DNA of 64,000 nucleotides from Antilocapra americana (GCA_007570785.1 ML664174.1:6461402-6525401); one strand, 5' to 3'. Counted from the stretch's first letter, positions 10,133 to 21,971 are shown. Notes: generated by a model not told the origin, from the letters alone. Translations and numbers: made by a program.

Positions 10133-12360
10133 TGAAAGCATTTCCCCTGAAGTCAGGAACAAGACAAGGGTGCCCACTCTCACCACTACTATTCAACATA
10201 GTTTTGGAAGTCTTGGCCATGGCAATCAGAGCAGATAAAGAAATAAAAGGGATCCAGATTGGAAAAAAAGAAGTAAAACTCTCACTGTTTGCAGATGACA
10301 TGATCCTCTACATAGAAAACCCTAAAGACTCTACCAGAAAATTACTAGAGCTAATCAGTGAATATAGTAAAGTTTCAGGATACAAAATCAAAACACAGAA
10401 ATCTCTAGCATTCCTATACACTAACAATGAGAAAACAGAAAGAGAATTATAGGAAACAATTCCATTCACCATTGAAACAAAAAGAATAAAATACTTAGGA
10501 GTATTTCTACCTAAAGAAACAAAAGACTTATATATAGAAAACTATAAAACACTGATGAAAGAAATCAAAGAGGACACAAACAGATGGAGTAATATATCGT
10601 GTTCATGGATTGGAAGAATCAATATAGTGAAAATGAGTATACTACCCAGAGCAATCTATAGATTCAATGCAATTCCTATCAAGCTATCAGAGGTCTTTTT
10701 CAGAGAATTAGAACAAATAATTTCACAATTTGTATGGAAATACAAAAAACCTCGTATAGCCAAAGCAATCTTGAGAAAGAAGAATGGAACTGGAGGAATC
10801 AACCTACCTGACTTTAGGCTGTACTACAAAGCCACAGTCATTAAGACAGTATGGTACTGGCACAAAGACAGAAATATAGATCAATGGAACAAAATAGAAA
10901 GCCCAGAGATAAATCCACACATCTATGGACACCTTATCTTTGACAAAGGAGGCAAGAATATACAATGGAGAAAAAACAGTCTCTTTAACAAGTGGTGCTG
11001 GGAAAACTGGACAGCCACTTGTAAAAGAATGAAACTAGAACACTTTCTAACACCATACACAAAGATAAACTCAAAATGGATCAAAGATCTAATCATAAGA
11101 CCAGAAACTATAAAACTCCTAGAGGAAAACATAAGCAAAACACTCTCCGACATAAACCAAAGCAGGATCCTCTATGACCCACCTCCCAGAATATCGGAAA
11201 TAAAAGGACGAATAAACAAACGGGACCTAATTAAAATTAAAAGCTTCTGCACAACAAAGGAAACTATAAGCAAGGTGAAAAGACAGCCTTCAGAATGGGA
11301 GAAAATAACAGCCAATGAACCAACGGACAAACAATTAATCTCAAAAATAGACAAGCAACTCCTGCAGCTCCATTCTAGAAAAATAAACAACCCAATTAAA
11401 AAGTGGGCCAAAGAACTTAACAGACATTTCTCCAAAGAAGACATAAAAATGGCTAACAAACACATGAAAAGATGCTCAACATCACTCAGTATCAGAGAAA
11501 TGCAAATCAAAACCACAATGAGGTACCACTTTACACCAGTCAGAATGGCTGCCATCCAAAAGTGTACAAGCAATAAATGCTGGAGAGGATGTGGAGAAAA
11601 GGGAACCCTCTTACACTGTTGGTGGGAATGCAAACTAGTACAGCCACTATGGAGAACAGTGTGGAGATTCCTTAAAAAACTGAAAATAGAACTGCCATAT
11701 GACCCAGCAATCCCACTGCTAGGCATACACACCGAGGAAACCAGAATCGAAAGAGACAGGTGTACCCCAATGTTCATCGTCGCATTGTTTACAATAGCCA
11801 GGACATGGAAGCAACCTAGATGCCCATCAACTGACAAATGGATAAGAAAGCTGTGGTACATATACACAATGGAATACTACTCAGCATTAAAAAAAAAGTT
11901 CATTTGAATCAGTTCTACTCAGGTGGACAGAACTGGAGCCTATTATCCAGAGTGAAGTAAGCCAGAAGGAAAAACAAAAATACAGTATACTAATGCATAT
12001 ATATGGAATTTAGAAAGATGGTAACGAGAACCCTGCATGCGAGACAGCAAAAGAAACGCAGATGTATGGAACAGTCTCGTGGACTCTGTGGAAGAGGGCA
12101 AGGGTGGGATGATATGGGAGAATGGCATTGAAATATGTTAATTATCATATGTGAAATCAATCACCAGCCCAGGTTTGATGCTCGGGGCTGGTGCACCGGG
12201 ATGACCCAGGGAGAGGGAATCGGGAGGGAGGAAGGAGGGGGGTTCTGGAGGGGGAGCATATGTATGCCCATGGTGGATTCATGTCAATGTATGGCAAAAC
12301 CAACACAATAAAGAAAATTTTAAAATAATAATAATAATAATAAAAACATTAAAAAAAACA
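10133..12360 (+). mobile_element. 5'-truncated bovine-type L1
   Basis: Non-LTR retrotransposon copy bounded by a perfect 19-bp duplication. It begins inside the reverse transcriptase domain of ORF2, so ORF1, the 5' UTR and the endonuclease are absent. After ORF2 stops at 11907 comes the 3' UTR, with the G-rich block at about 12195-12260 and an A-rich (AAT)n tail at 12322-12360. The perfect duplication and the nearly open frame suggest it is the youngest L1 in the window. It cannot move by itself. Confidence 0.95.
10135..11907 (+). pseudogene. L1 ORF2 C-terminal part (RT to zinc knuckle)
   Basis: ORF2 encodes the endonuclease/reverse transcriptase of L1. Here only the second half of RT and the C-terminal region remain, about 590 codons. 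Visible motifs: [15 protein letters not shown], the catalytic FADD in [12 protein letters not shown] near 10290, and the Cys/His cluster [15 protein letters not shown] near 11590-11635. The frame is unbroken except for one TAG at 10450-10452, after which it continues without a shift (10453-11907). The N-terminal endonuclease is missing by 5' truncation. A dead copy; any transcript would be incidental. Confidence 0.93.
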
Positions 12361-12379
12361 CAAATATCCCAAGTGCCAC
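12361..12379 (+). repeat. 19-bp target-site duplication, right copy
   Basis: Identical to 10114-10132. It directly follows the L1 A-rich tail and resumes the CHR SINE. Confidence 0.95.
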
Positions 12380-12894
12380 AACTAAGACCCAATGCAGCCA
12401 AATTAAAAAAGAAAAGAAAAAAAAAAAAACCTTAAAGGCCCCTAGATAAGGAAGTTATGATAACTGTTTAATGTGAGATGAGCCATGTGCTGTGAATAAA
12501 GGAATATGAGGACAATGGGAAAAAGCATTTAATGCAGACTTGGCAAAGTCATTCAAGTTCTCCAGTGAAGTTACAGTTGGATTCTTCAGAATGAAGGAGC
12601 ATGTGGGAGGAGGTGGAACATGCAGCCACATGATGAAGCTACCAGTAGAGACAAATGCAGGAGGTAAATGAGACAGAGACAGGGGACTTAGCACGCATGG
12701 CTCTGATACTAAACTAAACCTGATCCTGGAAGCTAAAGAAGTTGTTGGAGGTTTTAAACAGAAGGGTGACAGGATCTGATTTGCATTTTAGGGTTATCAC
12801 TCTGAGGACATTGGGAGGGGCCAGGATAGAGGCACAAAGATAGGATCTTGAGGTAGTCCAGAGAGCAGAAATGAAATAAAGACAATTCCTTCCT

Positions 12895-13510
12895 GCATCC
12901 ATTCAGCCATTTCATTTTTTCAACCAACAATTTGGAGTGCCTGCCTAGGAAAGGCTCTGGGCAAGGCATTGGAATAGGTGAAAAGCAATAAGACTGGAAA
13001 AGGGCCAGCTTAAAAGCTGTGAAATAAGTAAATATAAAGAACAGAGTAACTGACTGTTGTTGTTTAGTTGCTAAGTTGTGTCAGACTTTTTGCAACCCCA
13101 TGGACTGTAGCCTACCAGTCTCCTCTGTTGATGGGATTTCCCAGGCAAAAGTACTAGAGTGGGTTGCCATTTCCTTCTCCAGGGGATCTTCCCAACCCAG
13201 AGATTGAACCCATGTCTCCTTTGGCTTCTGCATTGGCAGGCAGATTCTTTACCACTGAACCACCGGGGAAGCCGAGTGACTGCTTAGAGCAGTCTAATAT
13301 GACTGTCACATAAACGATTTTGGTGACAAGATACAAAGTAATACCAGTCACCAAACTAGGAAATGGAATGAGGAATGGGAAGGCAGAAATGGTGGAGGTA
13401 ACTTCATTGGGGAGGGGAATTAGATGTGAAGTTTCAGACAAACTGAAGCAGCAGCTGAACATCCAATTAGAGATGTCCAGTAGGCAAGAGACAGAGAATT
13501 CATTGACTTC
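12895..13510 (-). repeat. second L2 LINE segment, split by Bov-tA
   Basis: A fresh antisense L2 3' terminus starts at about 12895 ('tttttcaaccaacaatttgg', 'agtgcctgcctaggaaagg', 'tctgggcaaggcattggaat'). After the SINE the antisense L2 body continues with 'gaacatccaattagagatgt' and 'ccagtaggcaagagacag'. Confidence 0.5.
13053..13275 (-). repeat. Bov-tA SINE
   Basis: Full-length antisense copy from 'gttgttgtttagttgctaag' to 'ccactgaaccaccggggaag', inserted in L2. Confidence 0.93.
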
Positions 13511-13968
13511 ATTATAATAAGTTGAAAAATCATTTCATTCGATTAATCGCTCCAAACCTTATATAATGGCACTGCTCTGAGATTCCAAATTTCCCTATTT
13601 TTATCCTCAGATGAAAACAAAATCAAATTAAATTTATTTTTTCCATAAAAATTATACTCTTATTAAAACCATGGACTTAGAGAAATACAAATTACAAGTT
13701 TAATTTTTCTAAGAAAATAACTCCTTGTGTAGACACTCAACAATGAGAAACACCACTGAAATTCTACTAACCTGTTAATCAAGGGAGAAATCCATAATAA
13801 ACAATGGAAAATTAGGAGATGAAAGAATGGAGGAAACAAACATGAACGATGAACACATGACATTTCCTAGTAAGAATCTGACTGAACTGTCAAATCAGGA
13901 AAATTTACACATGATATTATATGTTTATATTCCACACCAGCGAAATGATTTGTGACAATTTATGAAAA
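13511..13968. other. AT-rich DNA, nothing recognised
   Basis: No family recognised; the minus-strand frame at 13663-13863 is unsupported. Confidence 0.4.
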
Positions 13969-14293
13969 TAAACTGTCCCTTGGACAGCAAGGATATCAGC
14001 AAGGAAATCAACACTGAATATTTGCTGGAAGGACTGATGCTGAAGCTGAAGCTCCAATACTTTGGCCACCTGATACAAAGAGCCAACTTATTGGAAAAGA
14101 CCCAGATGCTTGGAAAGATTGAAGGCAGGAGGAGAAGAGGACCATAGAGAATGGGATGGTTGGATGGCATCATCGACTCAACGGACATGAGTTTGGGCAA
14201 ACTCCAGGAGATAGTGAAAGACAGGGAAGCCTGGCGTGCTGCAGCGCACAAGGTCACAGAGTCAGATACGACTTTGTAACTAAACAACAACAA
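13969..14293 (+). repeat. BovB LINE 3' end
   Basis: RTE-clade BovB, only the last ~325 bp. It shows 'gaaggactgatgctgaagct', 'caatactttggccacctgat' and 'aggcaggaggagaagaggac', and ends in a (CAA)n-like tail. The coding remnant corresponds to the C-terminus of the BovB protein, frame broken by 'accatag' near 14145. Confidence 0.93.
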
Positions 14294-14322
14294 ATGAAAA
14301 TACACTTAATACTAATAAATAA

Positions 14323-14506
14323 GGACTTGCCTAGTGTCTCAGATGGTAAAGATTCTGCCTGCAGTGGAGACCCGGGTTCAATCCCTGGATCAGAAGATCC
14401 CCTGGAGAAGGAAATGGCTATCCGCTCCAGTATTCTTGCCTGGAGAATTCCACGGACAGAGGAGCCTGGTGGGCTACAGTCCATGGGGCCACAAAGAAAA
14501 AGAAAC
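14323..14506 (+). repeat. Bov-tA SINE
   Basis: 'ggacttgcctagtgtctcag', 'cgggttcaatccctggatca' and 'gagcctggtgggctacagtc'. It lies just 3' of a BovB end; the tail is short. Confidence 0.9.
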
Positions 14507-15124
14507 ATAAGATCAAAGAGGAACACAGAGAAATAATGCTAGGTGTAATAATGCTAAGAATAAGATTAGCACACAAATGTACACTGTTTATTTCTCCACA
14601 GCTATTAGAAATTATGTGCAAATTTGGCTCTAAGGCACTTAAAAAAGGAAACATAATCAAATATAAGGTTCATAATAGCCACTAGATTTTTTTTTTTTTT
14701 TTAAAGAAAATCAAGCAGTGTTTCCTGACCCAGAGGCTTGAGGAATTTCATCTCCAGGTCATCCTAAAGATGATTGGGTGTGATGTAGTCAGGGCCTCTT
14801 CAAAAATGCCATTGCTTATGAAAGAGTGAATTTCATGACAACATCAATCATTGAAGGCCAATCTTCTACAAGCAGATTTTTGACCAACTAGAATAGTAGA
14901 GAGTTCAAAATTCTAATTTGTAAAGGGAACCTGAATATAGATTCTCTCTGATGCAACTTAAAGGTGTCCACCTCTTTTAGCAACAGTAGAAGCAGAGGAT
15001 AGGATTAATATTCTCCTTCAAAATTAAGGAGCCTAATGAAGATACCAACACTCTACACAAATATGAAATTTGAAGATAGCCCATGAAAAATATAATGCAG
15101 TCAAGCAGAAAAAGAGGCAACTTT
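14507..15124. other. unique DNA, nothing recognised
   Basis: Includes a 16-T run near 14686. No repeat or coding feature recognised. Confidence 0.4.
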
Positions 15125-15300
15125 TGCAGTTATGCTTGGCTTCAAATCTTTGTTCTGCTACTGATGGCTGTATGACTCTAGAAAAATCACATCCACTTTC
15201 TGAGTCTGTTTCCTCTATCTATAGTATGTGACCCGTAATGAGGAATAAATAAGATAAAAAAATATATAAAGTGCTAGTATAGTGCTGAGAATGTGAACAC
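15125..15300 (+). repeat. MIR SINE
   Basis: 'ggcttcaaatctttgttctg', 'gctgtatgactctagaaaaa', 'gagtctgtttcctctatcta' and 'aaagtgctagtatagtgctg' follow the MIR order from core to 3' end. Confidence 0.65.
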
Positions 15301-16333
15301 AAAATAAATGAGGGGGCATGGGTTAGGGTACCAACAGAACTGATACAGCAAAAAAAAAAAAAAGAGAATACATGATACTGAGGATAGGAAAACATGTAAT
15401 CTATATCTGACAATGGAAGACTTCTTTATACTGTAAATGAATTGAGTATGGTGCCAAGAGAATACCATCTCTATTAATGGGATGTAGTGCACTCCTCAAG
15501 TGTTGGTGGGCTGGAAATAAGTCAAGAACACAGTTCCAGACTAAGTTGTTTTTTACTTTTTCAGTTGCAAATAATTAGTGTTAAGTGTTTGTTATAAATA
15601 GGAAGATCAACACATCAAATGATAAAGGCCAGTAAAATAATTCATTCATCTAATTTCCAAGTAACCACCCACATATCACTTTTGCATGTCATCAAACTTA
15701 AGTTGCAGTCAAAAGAACACTTATGATAAATGACTTAATTATAAACCTATACTTGCCAGGAAATTTTTTTTTTTAATTTAACAAGCAACATAAAAAATAA
15801 CCAGGGCCTGTTCTCAGTGGTAACTACTCATTTTTCTTATGGCAGGTGTACACATGCACTTGAAAAGAAACATCTGCTTTCTTTCTTACAGATATCCTCA
15901 CCTAAGGAATAGTAAGAAAAATTTGTTTCTGCCACAAAAGCTTTAAAAGCAAAAAAAAGAAGAAGAAAAGCCCGCAATCATATGTAGTTATTTAAGAGCA
16001 TTTTTTCCCTTACTTACGAATTATAACAATTAAAATATTTTATTTTTATTTTCCTTCAATTAACCTCTTTTAGCTGGTTACCTAACCTACTTTCTGATTA
16101 CCTCTCTAAATTATATTCACCCTGTCCCCAAATGACTGGGTTAATCATACTCCTCAGTCCAGAAATATACCATCTATGCAAGGCCCCTCTCTTGGTTGAT
16201 TTTAATTTAATTTATGTTTTTTCCCCCTTTATCTATAATTCCCATTCTCTCCTACTCCTACATAAATGAACACTTACCTGTCTGGTGACTATCTTTGGAT
16301 ATGGACTGTTTATTTGAAAACTATAAAGTACTG
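15301..16333. other. AT-rich DNA, nothing firm
   Basis: No family recognised. A CAG/gtaagt donor on the minus strand near 16276 has only an AT-rich, short frame before it. Confidence 0.35.
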
Positions 16334-16343
16334 TCTTGTGTAC

Positions 16344-16465
16344 GTGCTGACTTGCTCAGTTGTGTCCAACTCTTTGCGACCCCATGAACCACAGCCCACC
16401 AGGCCCCTCTGTCCATGGAATTTTCCAGGCAAGAATGCTGGAGTGGGTTGCTATTTCCTACTCCA
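16344..16465 (-). repeat. Bov-tA SINE, lacking the tRNA head
   Basis: Antisense copy containing only the tRNA-unrelated part ('gttgtgtccaactctttgcg' to 'ttgctatttcctactcca'). It is flanked by TCTTGTGTA on both sides. A 5'-truncated insertion. Confidence 0.88.
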
Positions 16466-16864
16466 TCTTGTGTATATACATGCTTAACAGTTTTTCATAA
16501 GTGATAATATACTACGCATCCACAGCCATCTTTTTTTCACTGAATCCTCTCTTCAGACTGCATCCATGATGCAATATGGCCCTTGGGTTCATACCAAACT
16601 GCTGTACCATGTTCCAAAGTATGAATCTGCTACCTAAAACAATGCTGCTATAACCAGAAGTGACATCTAGATGAATTAAAGCTTAAAAGTAGTGTGGCTA
16701 ACAGAAAAAAAAATGTCAGAGAGTAACTTGAATCCTAACAGCATAAACTCTAAGATTAAAATACACATAATTTTTTAATATATTTGCCAAACTCAAAGTT
16801 AAGATCTACATCAACGTGAAACCTTAAATCAAGTCATGATAGTAAAAAACCAAATAACTAACTA

Positions 16865-17235
16865 GTATATGGAGAAATGTTTAACTTAACTTCACTAGCA
16901 ATCAGAGAAATGCAAATTAAAATGAAATATCACTCTACACCTATCAGTTTGGAAAAATGATGAAGTCTAAACATAGCAAATCTTCGCAATGATGTGGGAA
17001 GCAGAAGCAGCCATCTCCTATTGGTGGGACACAGACTAGGGCAGCCTTTCCAGGAAGCAGCCTGACAGTACTTAGAGATGTTCAGAATGTGTGTTCTTGA
17101 TTACCCTGCAATCCTACTCCCAAGTACAAACTCTGGAGAGTTCAAAGAGCTCTACACTGCTGTCTGTGGTAGCAGGAAGGAAGAGGTAATCCACTTCTTA
17201 TGCAATATAAAATCATGTAGACCCAAATTATGAAA
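16865..17235 (+). repeat. old L1 ORF2 fragment
   Basis: 'cactagcaatcagagaaatg' and 'caaattaaaatgaaatatca' are the ORF2 3' region of an ancient L1M or HAL1-like copy. Strongly diverged, with small deletions. Confidence 0.55.
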
Positions 17236-17498
17236 ATATTTCTATCTCAATAGATTTTTCAAACAAAGAGTCTATCATAAACTTTCTGTAGAAAATTAGA
17301 GCATATCTGCAAACCTGAAATACAAAACAAAAATAGCACATCATATTTGCATATGTATATTATTTTCCTATGGACTCAAAAGAGTTTTTTCTTAAATTAC
17401 TGAATACTCTATAAACAAAGGCCCTAAATATCTCATACAATCTGAATATTATCACTGAAATGAAATAATGAACTTTGAGATTTAGAACAATTTGTTAG

Positions 17499-17690
17499 AA
17501 CTTCCCTGTAGCTCACATGATAATCTGTTTGCAGTGCAGGAGACCTGGGTTGGGAAGAACCTCTGGAGAAGAGAATGGCAACCTACTCCCATATTCTTGC
17601 CTGGAGGAGACCATGGACAGAGGAGCCTGGTGGGCTGCAGTCCATGAGCTCACAAAGAGTTGGACACGACTGAGGGACTAAGTACATCAG
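17499..17690 (+). repeat. Bov-tA SINE with internal deletion
   Basis: The head 'cttccctgtagctcacatga' runs to 'gcaggagacctgggttggg'. The B-box block 'cgatccctgg' is missing, then the body continues normally to 'ggacacgactgagggac'. Confidence 0.88.
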
Positions 17691-18167
17691 AACTGCAAAT
17701 CTTATCTTGGTGTTGCAGTGATGGTGTGGTAACAATCAATGGATAAGAAAGCTGAGTTCTACTTAAGACTCTAATGATCATTTAATAACAAAAAGTCCCT
17801 TAGTTTTAGTTTCCCACAATGCCTTAAAGTAAGTACAGTAACACGTTTCCAAGAATTATAGCATATAAACACTGGGAGTTGAACAGACACAATACTCTGA
17901 GTACTCTAAGGGCTTTAAAGATAAGTTTGATGGACACTGTACATGTTAGTGTCTCACATTATTACACACATGCATACATGTGGCTCTGGCATCAGGGAGA
18001 GATCTCCCTGATTGCCTTTTAAATAAGGCAATAGTTGAGTCACTCTGAAAATTAGGGAAAACAACTCAAATTTTAAATATGTAACTCAGTTTTCTAGAGC
18101 ACCTCTTAAGTATTCACATACTTTCCCAAACTTCCTATATGAATCTGAAATGATATCACTTGGGGTG

Positions 18168-18395
18168 CGTGTGTGTCTGTTCACTCACTCAGTTGTGTCC
18201 AACTCTTTGTGACCCCACTGACTGCAGTCCGCCAGGCTCCTCTGTCCATCGAATTTTCCAGGCAAGAATACTAGAATGGGTTGCCGTTTCCTCCTCCAGG
18301 GGAATCTTCCCCATCCAGAGATCAGAAACCGTGTCTTTTGCAACCCCAGCATAGGCAGGAGGAGTCTTTACCACTAGCACCACCTGGGAAGCCCG
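18168..18395 (-). repeat. Bov-tA SINE
   Basis: Full antisense copy with a perfect 11-bp target-site duplication CACTTGGGGTG at 18157-18167 and 18396-18406. Confidence 0.95.
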
Positions 18396-19549
18396 CACTT
18401 GGGGTGTAAAAGCCCACAAATGTCTGCTGCTTACAGCTCTTCCAAGAAACTACCATCCTGAACTGTGTTTTAAATACACAAGATCTTCACATAAAGCCTG
18501 CATGTTCACACACACATAAACATCTACCAGATACAGAGGCAACCTAAAGAACCACAGTCAGAGGAAAGGTAGGGGCGAGGGGGAAGTTGGGGGGTGAAGG
18601 GCATGTGCAAAATGCAAGACGGGCTCTTGGCAGGGATGGCAATTTGAGAGGCCCAGGCAGATTGGGATGTATGGCTTTGTTCCATGCAAAGGTTGTCTGA
18701 AGCAGAGTATTTTATTTTCACAGTAAGGTATTGAGTTCTGAGATCTCCAATACACCCAGGGAACCAGCAAAAGCTGGTCTCAGCACTGTGCCAACACATC
18801 ATGCCCCCCCACCACCCCCCGCACCAGGTCACTAATGAAGGTAGGGGGCTGTGAGAGCACCCAAATAAAACACAGGAAAAGGTGAAAGAGTACTCTGAGC
18901 CCGGCCCATTCCTTTTATTCCAGGGGGACAACCTTTTCTATTCCGAGGAACTAATGAGTCCCAAACAGGAGTGGGAACAAATCGCACAGTGGTTACTGGG
19001 AGGGAAGACATAGGTCAGCCTTTGTGTTTCGTGTCTGGTTCAGTTTTCAGAACGTTTCCCAGCAAGGACCAAAAGCAACCTGCACAAAGGAACTGGAGCA
19101 GTGAGCTACTTGAACCGTCTCCTGCAATACTCCAGAGGATTGGGTGCTTCAGGCTGGAGTGACGGTGGGGGTGGGGAGGAGGATCGAGGTAAGGGGGCCC
19201 CAGGAAATCAAATAAAGATGGCTTTATTTGAAAAGTTCATGAAAACTTTTTCTTTCCAGAGTTGTTATTTTGAACTTTATCTCTTCTAAGGGACATGAAC
19301 TTCAATCCCTCAGCAGACTTTTAAAGGGAGAACGGAAATAAAGCCCAAGAATTTTATTTTTCCATCCTCACCACTTAATTAGAAGGGCTTTTACAGTATT
19401 CAGGGTTTTAATTGCCTTCTCCCCCTCTCCGACCCCTTTCTTCAGTTGTGCCCAAAGAGCAGCTGAGCCGGAGCCAAACAGAATCTGAAGTTTCACTGAA
19501 AGATGGAAAAAAGCACCAGCACAGTGACCCTAGACACTGTTTCTCTCCC

Positions 19550-19620
19550 CCTCCTTCCCACCCCCCACCCCCATCTACCCCTCTCTCTCTCCTCCCCCGT
19601 CTCTCTCTTTTTTCTGTCTT
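19550..19620. repeat. polypyrimidine (CT-rich) tract
   Basis: About 70 bases almost entirely C and T, such as 'ctctctctctcctcccccgt'. Low complexity. Confidence 0.8.
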
Positions 19621-19803
19621 GCTTAAAAACATCTCACAGCACTTCTGGTGCAGAAGAAGATTTCCTGGCATGACTGATAGCAGCAAATGCTACAACACAA
19701 AGTCTCCAATTATCTGAAGAAAAGCAAGAAATGGAAAAAGAGAGGGGAAAGGGAGTTACTAAACAGAGGAAAAGAGGGGTTAAAGAGGCTAAGTCTATTT
19801 TAA

Positions 19804-19827
19804 ATATATATATATATATATATATAT
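19804..19827. repeat. (AT)n microsatellite
   Basis: Twelve uninterrupted AT units. Confidence 0.95.
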
Positions 19828-20267
19828 CACTGAGATACATTAATAGAAAATATTCAGGATTCAATAAAAATTGTATTTACTTCCATAGACTTAATATAGA
19901 ATTTTATCTGTTTTCTCTTTATTTATACAGCCAAATAACCATCAAATGAATACCAATATATAACAATTCTAATGACTTTACTTCTATTGTCCTTCCCAGA
20001 TACACTTTTTTTTAAGAAGTGATGTTTTCTGCACAAAATCAGAGTAACCTAAGAAAACTGCAGTCATGATTCATTGAGTGAAAAAGTGAAAATTTAGGGG
20101 AAAACTGGTTCAATCTAGAGATTTAATATTAAAACCTCCATTGCCTGTTATGACAATATTCTTTTTATACTTTATATGATACTGTAGTGCTTTAGAGCAA
20201 TTTACCATAGGTCAACAAACCTGCTCAATGATTCGATATCTAATTACTACATCTGATTACTATCTTA

Positions 20268-20464
20268 GGGGCTTTCCAGGTGGCGCAGCAGTAAAGAATC
20301 CACCTGCCAATGCAAGAGACACAAGGTCCTGATCCCTGGGTCAAGAAGATCCTTTGGAGAAGGAAATGGTAACCCACTCCAGTACTCCTGCCTGGAAAAC
20401 ACCATGTATAGTTGATGGGTTCGCAAAGAGTCAGGCAAGACTGAGCAACTAAGTGCACATACAT
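20268..20464 (+). repeat. Bov-tA SINE
   Basis: Complete head to tail ('ctttccaggtggcgcagcag' to 'actgagcaactaagtgcac'), flanked by ATTACTATCTTA (20256-20267) and ATTACTACCTTA (20465-20476). Confidence 0.95.
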
Positions 20465-20476
20465 ATTACTACCTTA

Positions 20477-21044
20477 AGAGTTCTGATCATCAAATATCCC
20501 AGCTGTGGCCCTAACAGAATTATCTGATGTAGGCTGAAATAATGTATGGAAACCCTGAAATCAAAGAATAAAACTGCTCTGATCTTCTAAACTCATCTCA
20601 CCCTAAGAGCTTAGACAGTTCCCATTTTCTCAACCCTGTCTTATCAATGACACAGTTTTACTTAAGGCTATTTGACTGTCACCAAATCAGGGTTGTTGTC
20701 TGTCACTGAAACACGGAACATGGCATAGTAATCGAAATCATGGATTAGTAACTGTGAATTTCTAGTCTGCCAATAGGTGTTGTGACTCAGCACTTGTATA
20801 GCATATGAATTCAAATAAATAGGTTTTATTGTAGGTGAGTGCTCTGGGGAAGGAGACTAGAACTATATAGCTTAGTAGTGTGTACATTTACCTGAATGTC
20901 TACATACAAATACCAAATGTGTCAGAATAAATACTTCTCAGTTCTTGGTACTAATATATAGACCCTGACAAAAGCAGAAAATGAATTAAAAATGAAAAAT
21001 AAGGAGAAATCAATATTAATCATTGTTAATAAAGAATAAAAGAT
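20477..21044. other. unique DNA, nothing recognised
   Basis: A GTAG/gtgagt motif at about 20832 has only AT-rich, stop-filled sequence upstream. No repeat recognised. Confidence 0.4.
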
Positions 21045-21360
21045 GGGCAGCAACCTAAATGTTCATTAGTAGGGGCCTACATTAAATAAGACTACCATCC
21101 ACCCATATAATAGATACCATGAGGCCACAGAATAAGAAAGCTTTTTACAGACCAACATGAAATTATTTTCAAGATACACTGTTAAGTGAAACTAAGCAAC
21201 ATGAGAAATAGTAGTAAGCATTTATGTGAAAAGGAAAATTCTTTTGTTACAAATAATATACATATAAACATACACACATATATATATCTTCTATATGTAT
21301 AAAATATTTATGGAAAGAAACAAAGGAAACTAGTTAACAGAAACTGTACTTCAGAGAGAC
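21045..21360 (+). repeat. old L1M 3' region
   Basis: 'agcaacctaaatgttcatta', 'gtaggggcctacattaaata', 'caagatacactgttaagtga' and 'agcatttatgtgaaaagga' follow the order of the end of ORF2 and the 3' UTR in L1ME-type copies. Confidence 0.6.
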
Positions 21361-21635
21361 TAATACGGTGATTTGAGAGAAAGAATGAGCGGAACACTTC
21401 TTCCTACAGACTCCTGTGGAGCTATGTAGCTCTGGAATCAGGAACCAGGTGAATATATTTCCTATTTGAAAATAATACAACTGAAATTTAAAATTTGCCA
21501 AAACAATGCATAATTGTCCATCAAGGGGAAAATTACTTACAACTCTCTAAATCAGTAAATTCTGTTAATACATTGTTCGATGTGTACCTCAACATTCTAT
21601 GAACACAGCACTGGTAAGAACTCCTACCAAAACAG

Positions 21636-21855
21636 TACATGCTCAATCTCTTTAGTCGTGTTCGACTCTTTGCTCCCTATGGACTGTAGTCTGCCAGACT
21701 TCTCTGTCCATGGGATTCTTCAAGAAAGAATACTGGACTGGGTTGCCATGCCCTCCTCCTGGGGACATTACCAACCCAGGGATTGAACTCTCGTCTCTTA
21801 CATGTTCTGCATTGGGAAGCAGGCTCTTTACTGCTAGCACCATCGATGAAGCCCA
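21636..21855 (-). repeat. Bov-tA SINE
   Basis: Antisense copy, 'ctttagtcgtgttcgactct' to 'ctgctagcaccatcgatgaa'. Diverged but full length. Confidence 0.9.
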
Positions 21856-21971
21856 AACAAAAGAGTAACTAGCAATAACAACAACAAAATCGATGGCAGC
21901 TTTTTCCTCAATAACGTTTTCTTCAAATCAATGTACTTGCAATTAAAAAGAGGCAGCATTATGATTGAATT

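Larger units (their letters stand above)
10010..12433 (+). repeat. CHR-type tRNA-Glu SINE, split by L1
   Basis: Left part: 'ggacttccctactgatccag', 'gagttcgaccctggtcagg' and 'aactagatcccacgtgctac'. Right part (12361-12433): 'caactaagacccaatgcagc' and an A-rich tail. Its own target-site duplication is 9998-10009 and 12434-12445 with one mismatch. The artiodactyl CHR/CHRL group is the closest family. Confidence 0.8.
9905..12890 (-). repeat. L2 LINE carrying nested insertions
   Basis: The plus strand gives antisense L2: 'cattcagtcactcattcaat' at the left, and after the insertions (from 12434) 'gggtgacaggatctgatttg', 'ttagggttatcactctgag' and 'atcttgaggtagtccagag'. The two parts continue each other once the CHR SINE and L1 (10010-12433) are removed. 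About 570 bp of L2 is present. Confidence 0.65.
18407..20255. other. repeat-poor, GC-richer block
   Basis: Nearly 1.9 kb without a recognised interspersed repeat, including the GC-richest stretch of the window (18540-19700). Two splice-like motifs occur on the plus strand: ATCGAG/gtaagg at about 19184-19190, and a strong pyrimidine-rich acceptor ending CTTTCTTCAG at about 19445, followed by a readable frame (PKEQLSRSQTESEVSL). No donor follows that frame. Could be a regulatory element or part of an unrecognised non-coding transcript. Confidence 0.3.

Noticed and set aside
11172..11867. 231-codon minus-strand frame
   Set aside because: Shadow of L1 ORF2 read on the wrong strand.
18524..18931. 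135-codon minus-strand frame with many Cys and Trp
   Set aside because: Composition follows the local GC and a poly-C stretch; no start context, splice sites or family match.
19500..19620. C/T repeats as a CRISPR-like or coding array
   Set aside because: Simple low-complexity pyrimidine tract without spacers or unit structure.
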